DNA of 64,000 nucleotides. Source: Algoriphagus alkaliphilus. Its GTDB lineage: Bacteria > Bacteroidota > Bacteroidia > Cytophagales > Cyclobacteriaceae. The first letter of the stretch is position 1. Every line of letters starts with the position of its first letter. A program made the position numbers and the translations under genes. The stretch is from positions 24,971 through 88,970 of the forward strand of contig NZ_FMXE01000021.1 of NCBI RefSeq assembly GCF_900103735.1. The letters are read 5' to 3'. The notes under the pieces are model-generated. The model ran no database searches. It was not told the DNA's origin and was given only the letters and a program-made list of their open reading frames with translations. Positions 27,551 through 38,197 of the stretch are shown piece by piece.

Positions 27551-27632
27551 ATGCTCAGGTTAATAATTGCATTATTTCAAGTGATTATTGTCACTTTCTG
27601 ATATTAAATTTCACCATAAACTATACACTACC

Positions 27633-30600
27633 TTGGCTATCAAGAATCAAACCGAAAGGAAAAGTTTCTCCTCCATTAAGGTGGTCAAAGACTATCCCGA
27701 TTTTCTCGATATTCAACTCCAGTCTTTTAAAGACTTTTTTCAGTTGGATACTCCCGCAGAAAAGCGCCGGGCAGATGGGTTGTTCAAAGTTTTCGCTGAA
27801 AACTTTCCCATCAGCGATTCCAGAGAAAATTTCACTTTGGAATTCATCGACTACGCAGTAGATCCGCCTAAGTACAGTGTGGAAGAGTGCATCGATAGGG
27901 GATTGACCTATTCAGTACCGCTTAAAGCAAAATTGAGATTACTTTGTCATGATGAGGACAATGAGGATTTCGAAACCATCGAGCAAGAAGTGTTTCTTGG
28001 CAATCTTCCTTACATGACTGAAAAAGGGTCATTTGTAATCAATGGAGCCGAGCGGGTAATTGTTTCTCAATTGCACCGTTCTCCGGGGGTGTTCTTTGCA
28101 CAAAGCAAGCATACCAACGGTACCAAGTTATACTCTGCCAGAATTATTCCTTTCAAAGGTTCTTGGATCGAATTTGCAACTGACATCAACAATGTCATGT
28201 ATGCTTACATCGACCGTAAGAAAAAATTCCCGGTTACTACTTTGCTTCGTGCAATCGGATACGGTTCAGATAAAGATATTCTGGATTTATTCGGTCTTTC
28301 TGAAGAGGTAGCTGCTACTAAGGCCGCGCTTAAAAAAGCGGGAGGACGTAAATTGGCCGCAAGAGTATTAAGAACTTGGGTGGAGGATTTCGTGGATGAA
28401 GATACCGGTGAGGTAGTTTCTATCGATCGAAACGAGGTATTGCTTGAGCGTGATACTGTTTTGACTGAAGAAGATATTGAAATGATCTTGGATTCAGGCT
28501 CCAAGTCCATCATTCTCCATAGAGAAGATGTGAACGTGGCTGATTTCTCTATCATCTATAATACGTTACAAAAAGATAACTCCAACTCTGAAAAAGAAGC
28601 CGTGGAAGTTATCTATCGTCAACTTAGAAATACCGAGGCACCTGATGAGTCTACAGCTCGTGAGGTAATCCAAAGCTTGTTCTTTTCAGATAAGCGTTAT
28701 GATCTTGGTGAAGTTGGTCGTTACAGAATAAATAAAAAACTTGGTCTTGATATTGAGCCTGAGAAAATTGTTTTGACTAAGCAGGATATTATTTCCATCG
28801 TGAAATATCTGATTGGTTTGATCAATTCGAAGGCTGTTGTCGATGACATTGACCACTTGTCCAACAGACGAGTGAGAACTGTTGGTGAGCAGCTGTACAG
28901 TCAATTCGGTGTAGGTTTAGCCAGAATGGCCAGAACGATCCGTGAAAGAATGAACGTTCGTGACAATGAAGACTTCAAACCAGTCGATTTGATCAATGCC
29001 AGAACGCTTTCTTCCGTGATCAACTCCTTCTTTGGTACCAACCAACTTTCTCAGTTCATGGACCAGACTAACCCGCTGGCAGAGTTGACTCACAAGAGAA
29101 GGCTTTCAGCTTTGGGTCCAGGTGGTCTTTCCAGAGAAAGAGCAGGTTTCGAGGTTCGTGACGTTCACTATACACACTACGGCCGTCTGTGTACTATCGA
29201 AACTCCTGAAGGCCCAAATATCGGTCTGATTTCCTCCCTATGTGTTCACGCGAAAGTGAACTCTATGGGATTCCTAGAGACTCCTTACAGAAAGGTGGCT
29301 GAAGGTAAAGTTGGAATGAAGGTAGAAGACATCGTATTCCTTACAGCCGAAGAAGAAGATAATCATAACATCGCTCAGGCAAATGCGCCATTGGATGATG
29401 CTGGTAAATTTATCAATGAAAAGGTAAAAGCAAGGTTTGAAGGGGATTTCCTGGTTCTTGAGCCAAGCGAGATTACCTATATGGATGTTGCTCCAAATCA
29501 GATTGTATCAGTAGCAGCTTCTCTAATTCCATTCCTCGAGCATGATGATGCAAACCGAGCCTTGATGGGCTCAAACATGCAACGTCAAGCAGTTCCATTG
29601 TTGAAAGCTGAGGCCCCAATTGTGGGTACAGGTTTGGAATCAAAAGCAGCGATCGACTCCAGGGCGCTGATTATTGCAGAGGCCAATGGGGTTGTGGAAT
29701 ATGTTGATGCAAAGAATATTACCATCAAGTATGATCTGACTTCCGACGAACTGTTGGTGAATTTTACCAATGAGTATAAAAGCTACGATCTGATCAAATT
29801 CAGAAGAACTAACCAGGATACGACAATCAACTTGACACCATTGGTGCTGAAAGGTGAGAAAATTTCCAAGGGACAAGTTCTTGTGGAAGGGTATTCTACC
29901 AACAACGGAGAGCTAGCTTTGGGTAAAAACCTTAAAGTTGCCTACATGCCATGGCAAGGATATAACTTCGAAGATGCGATTGTAATTTCTGAGCGGGTGG
30001 TTCGAGAAGACATCTTTACCTCTATTCACGTTGAGGAGTTCCAACTTGAAGTTCGTGACACGAAGCGGGGTGAAGAAGAATTGACTTCCGAAATTCCAAA
30101 CGTATCGGAGGAAGCTGTTAAGCACCTTGATGAAGATGGAATTATCCGTATCGGTGCAGAAGTAAAAGAAGGTGACATTATCATTGGTAAGATCACTCCA
30201 AAAGGGGAAACTGATCCGACTCCTGAAGAAAAACTGCTAAGAGCAATTTTTGGCGATAAAGCAGGGGATGTGAAAGATGCTTCATTAAAAGCTTCTCCTT
30301 CTTTGAATGGTGTGGTCATTGAGACTAAACTATTCTCCCGACCTAAAAAGGATAAGGATAACAGAGCAAAGTCTAAAGCTGAAGTTGAAAAACTGAAAGG
30401 TAAATATTCTAAGGATCTCCTTGGAATCAGAGCCAGAATGATCAATAAGTTGGTAACGATTTTGGATGGCAAAACTTCCTTGGGAGTGCGTCACAAATTT
30501 GGAGATGAAATCATCACCAAAGGCACCAAATTCAATCTAAAGAACATTGAAAATAATCTTTTCCCTGCTAAGAACCCTTACAGAGATGAGTCTAACTATA

Positions 30601-31508
30601 ATGTTCCTGAAGAAGCTAACCTGATTTCAGATATCATTTTAGATGACTGGACAGATGATGCGTATACCAATTCATTGATTGTCAAATTGGTGAAAAATTA
30701 CACCAATTCCAGAAATGAGATTTCTGGCCTATTTAAGCGTGATAGATTTACACTTGAAGTAGGGGATGAATTGCCTGCTGGCATTGTGAAGCTTGCTAAA
30801 GTTTACATTGCCAAGAAGCGTAAGCTGAAAGTAGGGGATAAAATGGCAGGTCGTCACGGAAACAAAGGTATTGTGGCTCGTATCGTAAGAGACGAAGACA
30901 TGCCTTTCCTGGAAGATGGAACTCCAATGGACATCGTGTTGAACCCACTGGGTGTACCTTCTCGAATGAACATTGGACAAATCTTCGAAACTGTATTGGC
31001 TTGGGCTGGGCAGCGTTTGGGTAAGAAATATGCAACTCCAATCTTCGACGGAGCAACTTTGGAAGAAGTAGCTGCAGAATTGGAACTTGCAGGTGTTCCA
31101 CCTTATGGAAGAACCTACCTATACGATGGTCTTTCTGGAAACAGATTCGATCAGCCAGTTACAGTAGGTGTTTCCTACATGCTGAAATTAGGTCACTTGG
31201 TGGATGACAAGATGCACGCTCGTTCAATCGGTCCATACTCGCTCATTACACAGCAGCCGTTGGGTGGTAAAGCGCAGTTCGGTGGTCAGCGATTTGGAGA
31301 AATGGAAGTTTGGGCATTGGAAGCATTCGGTGCATCACACGTTCTTCAGGAAATCCTGACGGTGAAGTCTGATGACGTAATCGGTAGAGCGAAAGCTTAT
31401 GAAGCGATCGTGAAAGGTGAAAACCTTCCTAAACCTAACATCCCTGAATCATTCAATGTATTGGTTCATGAATTGAGAGGTTTGGCTCTTGAAATTACTT
31501 TGGATTAA
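27633..31508 (+). CDS. rpoB: RNA polymerase beta subunit (TTG start)
   Basis: 1291 residues from the TTG at 27633, chosen because the protein then begins (M)[17 protein letters not shown] as related proteins do. A further in-frame TTG at 27588 would add 15 unlike residues. There is no in-frame ATG until well inside the gene (around NLPYMTEKG), so a non-ATG start is certain. Family marks: [20 protein letters not shown] and [20 protein letters not shown] (rifampicin region, wild-type in appearance), PEGPNIGLI, the [20 protein letters not shown] active-site region, and the C-terminal [18 protein letters not shown]. Catalytic core with rpoC downstream. Confidence 0.98.
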   Translation: MAIKNQTERKSFSSIKVVKDYPDFLDIQLQSFKDFFQLDTPAEKRRADGLFKVFAENFPISDSRENFTLEFIDYAVDPPKYSVEECIDRGLTYSVPLKAKLRLLCHDEDNEDFETIEQEVFLGNLPYMTEKGSFVINGAERVIVSQLHRSPGVFFAQSKHTNGTKLYSARIIPFKGSWIEFATDINNVMYAYIDRKKKFPVTTLLRAIGYGSDKDILDLFGLSEEVAATKAALKKAGGRKLAARVLRTWVEDFVDEDTGEVVSIDRNEVLLERDTVLTEEDIEMILDSGSKSIILHREDVNVADFSIIYNTLQKDNSNSEKEAVEVIYRQLRNTEAPDESTAREVIQSLFFSDKRYDLGEVGRYRINKKLGLDIEPEKIVLTKQDIISIVKYLIGLINSKAVVDDIDHLSNRRVRTVGEQLYSQFGVGLARMARTIRERMNVRDNEDFKPVDLINARTLSSVINSFFGTNQLSQFMDQTNPLAELTHKRRLSALGPGGLSRERAGFEVRDVHYTHYGRLCTIETPEGPNIGLISSLCVHAKVNSMGFLETPYRKVAEGKVGMKVEDIVFLTAEEEDNHNIAQANAPLDDAGKFINEKVKARFEGDFLVLEPSEITYMDVAPNQIVSVAASLIPFLEHDDANRALMGSNMQRQAVPLLKAEAPIVGTGLESKAAIDSRALIIAEANGVVEYVDAKNITIKYDLTSDELLVNFTNEYKSYDLIKFRRTNQDTTINLTPLVLKGEKISKGQVLVEGYSTNNGELALGKNLKVAYMPWQGYNFEDAIVISERVVREDIFTSIHVEEFQLEVRDTKRGEEELTSEIPNVSEEAVKHLDEDGIIRIGAEVKEGDIIIGKITPKGETDPTPEEKLLRAIFGDKAGDVKDASLKASPSLNGVVIETKLFSRPKKDKDNRAKSKAEVEKLKGKYSKDLLGIRARMINKLVTILDGKTSLGVRHKFGDEIITKGTKFNLKNIENNLFPAKNPYRDESNYNVPEEANLISDIILDDWTDDAYTNSLIVKLVKNYTNSRNEISGLFKRDRFTLEVGDELPAGIVKLAKVYIAKKRKLKVGDKMAGRHGNKGIVARIVRDEDMPFLEDGTPMDIVLNPLGVPSRMNIGQIFETVLAWAGQRLGKKYATPIFDGATLEEVAAELELAGVPPYGRTYLYDGLSGNRFDQPVTVGVSYMLKLGHLVDDKMHARSIGPYSLITQQPLGGKAQFGGQRFGEMEVWALEAFGASHVLQEILTVKSDDVIGRAKAYEAIVKGENLPKPNIPESFNVLVHELRGLALEITLD

Positions 31509-31518
31509 TTTGGCTCAT

Positions 31519-31536
31519 AGGGCGAGCAATCGCCCT
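31519..31536 (+). other. Hairpin with GCAA tetraloop between rpoB and rpoC
   Basis: A 7-bp GC-rich stem (AGGGCGA/TCGCCCT) closes a GCAA loop, a GNRA-type tetraloop that makes very stable RNA. No T run follows, so it should not terminate. Possible roles are mRNA processing or stability between the two polymerase genes. Confidence 0.55.
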
Positions 31537-31555
31537 TAACATATCTCAAAAAATT

Positions 31556-34500
31556 ATGTCGTTTAGAAAAAATAAAAAACTCAACAACGATTTTTCCAGA
31601 GTTACGATCAGCTTGGCCTCTCCAGAATCAATTTTGGATAGTTCAAATGGTGAAGTGACTCAGCCAGAGACAATCAACTACAGAACATATAAGCCAGAAA
31701 TGGGTGGGTTGTTTTGTGAGCGAATCTTTGGTCCTGTAAAGGACTGGGAATGTCATTGTGGTAAATACAAGCGAATCAGATATAAAGGAATCATCTGCGA
31801 CCGTTGCGGTGTGGAGGTGACTGAGAAAAAAGTGCGTCGTGAGCGCATGGGACACATCGAATTGGTTGTTCCTGTAGCACACATTTGGTACTTCAAATCT
31901 CTTCCTAATAAAATCGGTTACCTTCTTGGTCTTCCTACCAAAAAGCTGGACCAGATTGTTTACTACGAGCGCTATGCAGTAGTTCAGCCTGGTATCAAAG
32001 CAGAGGAAGGTGTTCAATATTTAGACTTCCTGACCGAAGATGAGTATTTGGATATCATGGATAAGCTTCCTAAGGAGAACCATTCTCTGGATGATGCAGA
32101 TCCAAACAAATTCATCGCCAAGATGGGTGCTGAGGCTCTTGAGATGTTGTTGGCAAGATTGGATCTCGATGATCTTTCTTACTCACTCCGTCATCAGGCA
32201 GCTACCGATACTTCGCAGCAGCGTAAGGCTGAAGCCTTGAAGCGTCTGAAAGTGGTCGAAGCATTCCGTGATGCAAGAACAAGAATCGAAAACCGTCCTG
32301 AGTGGATGGTAGTTCGTATGGTTCCTGTGATTCCACCGGAATTGCGTCCATTGGTTCCTTTGGATGGTGGTCGTTTTGCGACTTCCGATTTGAATGATCT
32401 ATATAGAAGAGTAATTATCAGAAATAACCGTCTGAAGCGTTTGATCGATATCAAAGCTCCTGAGGTTATTTTAAGAAATGAGAAGCGAATGTTGCAGGAA
32501 GCTGTGGATTCACTTTTTGACAACTCAAGAAAAGTAAATGCGGTAAGATCCGATGGAAACCGTGCCTTGAAGTCCCTTTCTGATATGTTGAAAGGAAAGC
32601 AGGGTCGTTTCCGTCAAAACTTGCTCGGTAAGCGTGTGGATTACTCCGGTCGATCTGTGATCGTCGTAGGTCCTGAGCTGAAACTGCACGAGTGTGGACT
32701 TCCTAAAAATATGGCAGCTGAACTTTTCAAGCCATTTATCATCAGGAAACTGATCGAAAGAGGCATTGTAAAGACCGTAAAATCTGCAAAGAAAATTGTG
32801 GACCGTAAGGATCCGGTAGTTTGGGATATCTTGGAAAACGTATTGAAAGGACACCCTGTTCTTTTGAACCGTGCTCCAACACTTCACAGACTTGGTATCC
32901 AAGCTTTCCAACCGAAATTGATCGAAGGAAAAGCAATCCAGCTTCACCCATTGGTATGTACTGCATTCAACGCCGATTTTGACGGTGACCAGATGGCGGT
33001 TCACGTACCTCTCGGACATGAGGCAATCCTGGAAGCTTCGACTTTGATGCTTTCTTCACACAATATCCTAAACCCTGCCAACGGAGCGCCGATCACGGTA
33101 CCTTCTCAGGACATGGTTTTGGGCCTCTATTATGTGACTAAAGGCAAAAAATCTACTCCTGAAGAAATCGTTGCTGGTGAAGGCATGACTTTCTACAGTC
33201 AGGAAGAGGTAATCATTGCCATGAACGAAGGCAAAATCTCCAAGCACGCCAACATCAAGTGTAAGGTAAAAGTAAAAGATTCCGAGGGAGTGATCGCAGA
33301 CAAGATCATCGAAACCGTTGCAGGTCGATTGATCTTCAACCAGTTTGTTCCTGAGGAAGTAGGGTATGTAAATGAGCTTTTGACCAAGAAAAAACTACAG
33401 CAGATTATTGCTGAGGTGGTAAAAGTTTGTGGCATCGCCCGTACTGCACAATTCCTTGATGACATCAAGCACTTGGGTTTCCAAATGGCATACCAAGGTG
33501 GTCTTTCTATGGGACTGAATGACGTAATTATTCCTGATGAGAAAGTTCCGATGATCGCCAAGGCGAAAGAGGAAGTAGATCAGGTTTGGAACAACTACCT
33601 CATGGGTCTGATCACCGACAATGAACGATACAATCAAGTAATTGACATCTGGACTCGTACCAACTCTCATTTGACTAACATTCTTATGAAGCAGATGGAA
33701 GAGGATAAGCAAGGATTCAATGCTATCTACATGATGATGCACTCAGGAGCCAGAGGTTCAAGAGAGCAAATCCGTCAGTTGGGTGGAATGAGAGGTCTGA
33801 TGGCGAAGCCGCAGAAAAACCTTCAAGGTTCTGTTGGTGAAATTATTGAAAACCCAATTCTTTCCAACTTCAAAGAAGGACTGGACGTATTGGAATACTT
33901 CATCTCTACACACGGTGCTCGTAAAGGTCTAGCCGATACAGCATTGAAAACTGCCGATGCGGGTTATTTGACCCGTCGTTTGGTAGATGTTGCTCAGGAC
34001 ATGATTGTTACCGAAGAAGATTGCGGTACCTTGAGAGGTCTGGTAGTACAACCATTGAAAGACAACGAGGAAATCGTTGAGCCACTTTCTGAGAGAATCC
34101 TCGGCAGAGTATCTGTACACGACGTGTACGATCCGATCACGGATCAATTGATCATTCCTGCCGGAATAGAAATTGGAGATGACGTTGCCAAAATGGTGGA
34201 CGAATCTGCTATCGAAGAGGTGGAAATCAGATCAGTATTGACTTGCGAAACCAGAAGAGGGATTTGCGCAAAATGCTACGGAAGAAACTTGGCTACCGGT
34301 AATATGGTGCAGGCAGGTGAATCTGTGGGTGTTATTGCTGCACAGTCTATCGGTGAACCGGGTACACAGCTTACCTTGAGAACATTCCACGTAGGTGGTA
34401 CAGCTTCCAACATGGCAGTAGATGCTTCCATTCCGGCTAAGTTTGACGGGGTAATCGAGTTCGATGAGGAATTGAGATACATCGAGACGACCAACAAAGA

Positions 34501-35869
34501 TGGCGAAGCAGTCACTATGGTGATGGGCCGTTCCGGCGAAATCAAGATCAACGAAGCGAAAACCGGAAAGACTCTGGTATCAAACCACGTTCCTTACGGC
34601 GCGATGTTGAATGTGAAAGATGGGCAGAAAATCGCTAAAGGACATTCCTTATGTACTTGGGATCCTTACAATGCGGTCATTCTTTCAGAATTCGATGGTA
34701 AAGTTGAATTCGAAGCGGTCATTGAAGGGATTACTTATAAGGAAGTGGCTGATGATCAGACTGGCTTCCGAGAGAAAGTAATTATCGAAACAAAAGACAG
34801 GACTAAGAATCCTTCAATTATTATCAATCACGGTGATGATTCCAAAGCTTACAATATTCCGGTTGGAGCTCACCTTGCTGTAGAAGCTGGTGAAAAAGTG
34901 AAGTCCGGGCAAATCTTGGTGAAAATCCCAAGATCAGTTGGTAAGACAAGAGATATTACCGGTGGTCTTCCACGAGTTACAGAATTGTTTGAAGCAAGAA
35001 ACCCATCCAACCCGGCTGTGGTATCTGAAATCGACGGTGTCGTGACTTATGGTGGTATCAAGCGAGGTAACAGAGAGATCATCATCGAATCAAAAGATGG
35101 TGTGATCAAGAAATACATGGTATCTCTTTCGAAGCACATCTTGGTTCAGGAAAATGACTTTATCCGTGCGGGTGAGCCATTGTCTGATGGAGCAATCACT
35201 CCAAATGACATCCTTTCCATCAAAGGACCAACTGCTGTTCAGGAATATTTGGTGAACGAAATTCAGGAAGTTTACAGACTTCAGGGTGTGAAGATCAACG
35301 ATAAGCACATCGAAGTAATTGTAACTCAAATGATGCAGAAAGTAGAAATACTTGATGCGGGTGATACAGGATTCCTTCAAAATCAAATCGTAGATAAGTG
35401 GGCTTTCCGTGAGGAAAACGACAATATCTTGGACAAGAAGGTAGTAATGGATGCCGGTGATTCTTCTACTTTGAAGCCAGGTATGATCATTTCTGCAAGA
35501 AGACTGCGTGATGAGAATTCAAGCTTGAAGCGTAAGGATTTGAAGTTGGTACAGGTAAGAGATGCGGAGACTGCGGTTTCCAAGCCTACACTACAGGGTA
35601 TCACTGCAGCATCTTTGGGAACTGAAAGCTTTATTTCTGCAGCTTCCTTCCAGGAGACTACCAAGGTGCTTTCTGAGGCGGCCATCAGAGGTAAGCGAGA
35701 TGAGCTATTGGGCTTGAAGGAAAACGTGATCGTAGGTCACTTGATCCCGGCAGGTACCGGTCAGCGCAGATTGCGTAACCTGATCGTTGGTTCTCAGGAA
35801 GAATATGATAAGCTTTCTGAAAACATGGAGCGAACCACCTCCAAAAGATCAAGCGAAGCTATCCTTTAA
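31556..35869 (+). CDS. rpoC: RNA polymerase beta' subunit
   Basis: 1437 residues. The N-terminal zinc ribbon has Cys66, Cys68, Cys81 and Cys84 ([20 protein letters not shown]). The catalytic Mg-binding NADFDGD is at 472-478. The second zinc site is [19 protein letters not shown], followed by the bridge-helix/trigger-loop region ([20 protein letters not shown]). The C-terminal [20 protein letters not shown] and LIPAGTGQ are typical. Lies 47 bases after rpoB and ends at a strong terminator. Confidence 0.99.
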   Translation: MSFRKNKKLNNDFSRVTISLASPESILDSSNGEVTQPETINYRTYKPEMGGLFCERIFGPVKDWECHCGKYKRIRYKGIICDRCGVEVTEKKVRRERMGHIELVVPVAHIWYFKSLPNKIGYLLGLPTKKLDQIVYYERYAVVQPGIKAEEGVQYLDFLTEDEYLDIMDKLPKENHSLDDADPNKFIAKMGAEALEMLLARLDLDDLSYSLRHQAATDTSQQRKAEALKRLKVVEAFRDARTRIENRPEWMVVRMVPVIPPELRPLVPLDGGRFATSDLNDLYRRVIIRNNRLKRLIDIKAPEVILRNEKRMLQEAVDSLFDNSRKVNAVRSDGNRALKSLSDMLKGKQGRFRQNLLGKRVDYSGRSVIVVGPELKLHECGLPKNMAAELFKPFIIRKLIERGIVKTVKSAKKIVDRKDPVVWDILENVLKGHPVLLNRAPTLHRLGIQAFQPKLIEGKAIQLHPLVCTAFNADFDGDQMAVHVPLGHEAILEASTLMLSSHNILNPANGAPITVPSQDMVLGLYYVTKGKKSTPEEIVAGEGMTFYSQEEVIIAMNEGKISKHANIKCKVKVKDSEGVIADKIIETVAGRLIFNQFVPEEVGYVNELLTKKKLQQIIAEVVKVCGIARTAQFLDDIKHLGFQMAYQGGLSMGLNDVIIPDEKVPMIAKAKEEVDQVWNNYLMGLITDNERYNQVIDIWTRTNSHLTNILMKQMEEDKQGFNAIYMMMHSGARGSREQIRQLGGMRGLMAKPQKNLQGSVGEIIENPILSNFKEGLDVLEYFISTHGARKGLADTALKTADAGYLTRRLVDVAQDMIVTEEDCGTLRGLVVQPLKDNEEIVEPLSERILGRVSVHDVYDPITDQLIIPAGIEIGDDVAKMVDESAIEEVEIRSVLTCETRRGICAKCYGRNLATGNMVQAGESVGVIAAQSIGEPGTQLTLRTFHVGGTASNMAVDASIPAKFDGVIEFDEELRYIETTNKDGEAVTMVMGRSGEIKINEAKTGKTLVSNHVPYGAMLNVKDGQKIAKGHSLCTWDPYNAVILSEFDGKVEFEAVIEGITYKEVADDQTGFREKVIIETKDRTKNPSIIINHGDDSKAYNIPVGAHLAVEAGEKVKSGQILVKIPRSVGKTRDITGGLPRVTELFEARNPSNPAVVSEIDGVVTYGGIKRGNREIIIESKDGVIKKYMVSLSKHILVQENDFIRAGEPLSDGAITPNDILSIKGPTAVQEYLVNEIQEVYRLQGVKINDKHIEVIVTQMMQKVEILDAGDTGFLQNQIVDKWAFREENDNILDKKVVMDAGDSSTLKPGMIISARRLRDENSSLKRKDLKLVQVRDAETAVSKPTLQGITAASLGTESFISAASFQETTKVLSEAAIRGKRDELLGLKENVIVGHLIPAGTGQRRLRNLIVGSQEEYDKLSENMERTTSKRSSEAIL

Positions 35870-35888
35870 TAGCATTAGTATATCAATC

Positions 35889-35922
35889 AAAAGGCCTGTA
35901 CTAATCATACAGGCCTTTTTTT
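35889..35922 (+). terminator. rpoBC terminator
   Basis: A 12-bp stem AAAAGGCCTGTA/TACAGGCCTTTT with a 7-base loop, running into TTTTTTT. A textbook rho-independent terminator 20 bases after rpoC. Confidence 0.93.
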
Positions 35923-35936
35923 AATTCTAAAATAAT

Positions 35937-36251
35937 ATGGAAGACAACAATAGACCAGACCAGCAGATCAATGTAGAGCTATCCGAAGAGGTGGCCGAGG
36001 GAGTTTACTCCAATTTGGCGATGATCGCTCACTCCAATTCTGAATTCGTGATCGATTTTATCCGTTTGATGCCGGGAGTGCCTAAGGCAAAAGTGAAATC
36101 CAGAATCATAGTGACTCCGGATCATGCGAAGCGATTGCTTGCTGCACTGAAAGATAACATTGAAAAATACGAAGCTGCCTTTGGTAAAATCAACCAAGGA
36201 GGAGGCGCTCCATCCTTCCCGATTTCTTTCGGAACGCCGGGAGAGGCTTAG
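35937..36251 (+). CDS. DUF3467 domain protein
   Basis: 104 residues, a small cytoplasmic protein. Matches the DUF3467 pattern: INVELSEEVAEGVYSNLAMI, then SEFVIDFIRLMPGVPKAKVK and RIIVTPDHAKRLLAALKDNI. The function of the family is unknown. In Bacteroidota it is commonly found directly behind rpoC; here it lies 14 bases past the rpoC terminator, so it is transcribed by readthrough or from an unseen promoter. It has its own terminator. Confidence 0.9.
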   Translation: MEDNNRPDQQINVELSEEVAEGVYSNLAMIAHSNSEFVIDFIRLMPGVPKAKVKSRIIVTPDHAKRLLAALKDNIEKYEAAFGKINQGGGAPSFPISFGTPGEA

Positions 36252-36272
36252 GTTTTCAAAACCTTTTCTGAT

Positions 36273-36324
36273 AAGCCCCAAATGAAGTGTTTTACATCTT
36301 GGTTTGGGGCTTTATATTTTTTGT
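36273..36324 (+). terminator. Terminator after the DUF3467 gene
   Basis: Arms AAGCCCCAAA (36273-36282) and TTTGGGGCTT (36303-36312) with a 20-base loop, followed by TATATTTTTT. Marks the right end of the conserved rpo block. Confidence 0.82.
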
Positions 36325-36434
36325 AATTTGTTCAAGCGTTTAGTCCATTTACAGTCTTCTGTTAATCAAGCTCAAAATTTGATGTGCCGACTGGACCGTC
36401 ACTTTGGGTAATTGATTTGCATTCGGATTTTTTG

Positions 36435-36761
36435 TCAAGCGAGTTTAACAAAGTTATCTTCAAGTTTTACGTTGAAATTTATTTCTGCTTTTAATGCTTT
36501 AAATACTTTCAAAATTGTGTCAATTGTAGCACTATTGGTGCTGCTTTCAAGTTTGGAAATTTGAGCTTTCTGCACGCCAACAAGTTTCCCAAGTTCTTCT
36601 TGTGTCAAACGCCTTTCTTGTCTTGCAAGCTTTATCATTTTGCCCAAAACGTCCATACTGAGTTCATATTCGTATTCGTCTCGGTCAGCTGTACCAACTT
36701 TTCCGATATACCTATCCTTCATTTCGGCAAGCGAATAAGTTTTGATTTCTTTAGTTGCCAT
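36435..36761 (-). CDS. higA: HigA-like antitoxin, HTH (XRE) domain
   Basis: 108 residues. A helix-turn-helix of the Cro/C1 (XRE) type lies at about 38-92: LGKMIKLARQERRLTQEELG, then VGVQKAQISKLESSTNSATI. The N-terminal ~35 residues are acidic/polar, and the C-terminus INFNVKLEDNFVKL is beta-like. Size and fold fit the antitoxin of a HigBA pair, with the toxin upstream. Its ATG overlaps the toxin stop by 11 bp, so translation is coupled. It should bind the pair's own promoter and neutralise the toxin. Convergent with the DUF3467 gene. Confidence 0.85.
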   Translation of the reverse strand: MATKEIKTYSLAEMKDRYIGKVGTADRDEYEYELSMDVLGKMIKLARQERRLTQEELGKLVGVQKAQISKLESSTNSATIDTILKVFKALKAEINFNVKLEDNFVKLA

Positions 36762-37107
36762 AATAATATTTCTTTAGTTTGTTGTTGAAGTAGTTGTCCT
36801 TTAGCCTCACTGCACGGTCGATTTCGTTTTTTGGAACTTTGTCAACCTTTTTTATAAAACCGTGGGTCGCAATTACCAAGGTTTCTTTGTTATCTGTTTT
36901 GTCCCAAAATGCTAGAAGTCTAATTTGATGTCCAGCGTATTTTGTGCGAAACTCCCAAATGTCATTTTGAAGTTTCTTTAAAAGTTTTGGATCATTTGTC
37001 TGTTCCGCGAGGTCAATATTGTAAAAGATTTTTTTGACGGTCTTTGAGTCAAGTCCGGCAATGAATTTATCGGCCTCTTCTAAAAATCTTGTCTCAAAAT
37101 ATTTTAT
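36751..37107 (-). CDS. higB: HigB/RelE-type toxin ORF without a normal start codon (ATA)
   Basis: 118 codons beginning IKYFETRFLEEADKFIAG, including WEFRTKYAGHQIRLLAFWD and LVIATHGFIKKVDKVPKNEI. This is the phage-Gp49/HigB-like subfamily of the RelE/ParE mRNA interferase superfamily. Related toxins usually begin MKYFET; here the first codon is ATA immediately after an in-frame TGA (37108-37110). No ATG, GTG or TTG occurs in frame early enough to make a whole protein. Either ATA serves as a weak start or a G-to-A change has silenced the toxin while the rest stays open. A good promoter lies directly upstream, and the antitoxin overlaps its 3' end. Confidence 0.72.
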   Translation of the reverse strand: MKYFETRFLEEADKFIAGLDSKTVKKIFYNIDLAEQTNDPKLLKKLQNDIWEFRTKYAGHQIRLLAFWDKTDNKETLVIATHGFIKKVDKVPKNEIDRAVRLKDNYFNNKLKKYYYGN

Positions 37108-37150
37108 TCAATATTGTCCTGATTAACGTTACCAAAATAAATCCTGTTTC

Positions 37151-37183
37151 CAAATATAGAAACTTTAATTTAGGTAATTTCAA
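37151..37183 (-). promoter_or_regulatory. Promoter of the HigBA-like operon
   Basis: On the minus strand, TTG at 37183-37181 and TATATTTG at 37158-37151 are spaced by 22 bases. The predicted start is about 37145. A small palindrome TAACGTTA (37124-37131) lies between the -7 box and the toxin ORF and could be the HigA operator. Confidence 0.65.
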
Positions 37184-37433
37184 TCGTTTTTGTTTTCTGA
37201 GCTGAATCTCAAAGTTCTATGTGAAGTCAATTTATTTCTTTGAGTTTTCATTATCGGCTCTGTGAGTGTCTCACTCACGGAAAAAGGCTGATTTGAACCC
37301 GGTTGGGTGTAAATTAATATTGCCCTTAGGAGTACTGAGAGACAAATTTCTCTTCCAAGGTCTGTGTCCTCACAGGACTTTTTTTGTGTAAACGACATTT
37401 TGATTCTTCCATTTTTCCTTCTGATCCAAATAA
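37184..37433. other. Non-coding stretch between the HigBA promoter and the beta-barrel gene
   Basis: I find no credible gene. Two small hairpins are present: GTGAGTG/CACTCAC at 37262-37278, and GTCCT/AGGAC at 37366-37378. The second is followed on the plus strand by a T run (37379-37385), terminator-like although no plus-strand gene precedes it. An 86-codon minus-strand reading frame crosses the region but has no family features. Confidence 0.5.
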
Positions 37434-38072
37434 TTACCAAGGGTAAATTGTCAAGTTCAGGGACCAGACCCTGTTGAACGACTGGGGTGATGCGTAAAAA
37501 ATCGGCTCCAAGGTGACTGGATCAAGAACCCAATGCTTCTTATACATGGTGGTCAGGCCATAGTAATATCGGGCGTCCACCACAAAATGACTACCCAAGC
37601 GATAGCCAATCCCCCCCAGTATTCCGGCATCCAAACTTTGCAGGTGATCGTGACTTCCTTCGGAATCATTGTGCGTATATATTTCCTTGTCATGAACCAA
37701 AAAACCAATTCTGCCACCTGCCTGAATGAAAAAATTCTTTCCACCGGGGCTGTATCGTGCAGTAATCGGAACAGCCAGATAGTCGAAATTGGTAATGTAT
37801 TTTCCTGAAAACACATTATCAACACTTCCACCTTGACGACTATAGACCAATTCTCCAGCCAAGGATAATATGTCCGAAAAATCCCTTTCCAATGCCAATC
37901 CCACCCGGTATCTCCACAAAGGATCTGTCAAATTGGTGCTGGTTTTTACCCGGCTCAGATTTAGTCCTCCGGTAACTCCATAGCGCATATTGTTCTGGCC
38001 ATAACTTTCCCAAGAATTTCCAAAAAGAACCCCCCAAGTCACTATGCGGGCTAATACTATGTTGAATTTCAT
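37434..38072 (-). CDS. Outer membrane beta-barrel protein (PorT-like)
   Basis: 212 residues. The signal peptide is about 1-25 (ending ESYGQ). The rest is an eight-strand-style barrel with alternating aromatic residues and glycine turns: YGVTGGLNLSRVK, LSLAGELVYSRQGG, FDYLAVPITARYSPGGKNFF (the LxxPxxxRY signature of Bacteroidota small porins), and GILGGIGYRLGSHFVVDARY. The C-terminus is VWSLNLTIYPW with a terminal aromatic. Specific role unknown; PorT itself is a T9SS component but this level of similarity does not prove that role. No clear promoter seen. Confidence 0.82.
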   Translation of the reverse strand: MKFNIVLARIVTWGVLFGNSWESYGQNNMRYGVTGGLNLSRVKTSTNLTDPLWRYRVGLALERDFSDILSLAGELVYSRQGGSVDNVFSGKYITNFDYLAVPITARYSPGGKNFFIQAGGRIGFLVHDKEIYTHNDSEGSHDHLQSLDAGILGGIGYRLGSHFVVDARYYYGLTTMYKKHWVLDPVTLEPIFYASPQSFNRVWSLNLTIYPW

Positions 38073-38197
38073 GTTTTTAGGATTTATGGAAGTGAACGTT
38101 GATCTAAATACCTTGGAGTGGTTTCGTTATCAATTCCTAGATTTGGAAAGTCCGCCTGCTATCAATCTTTATTATTAAGACAATGCAATTCTGGGAT

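Noticed and set aside
29913..30472. Long minus-strand ORFs opposite rpoB
   Set aside because: Shadow frames of the conserved rpoB coding sequence.
37180..37440. 86-codon minus-strand ORF overlapping the HigBA promoter
   Set aside because: No fold or family features, crosses small hairpins and the -33 element, and overlaps the end of the barrel gene.
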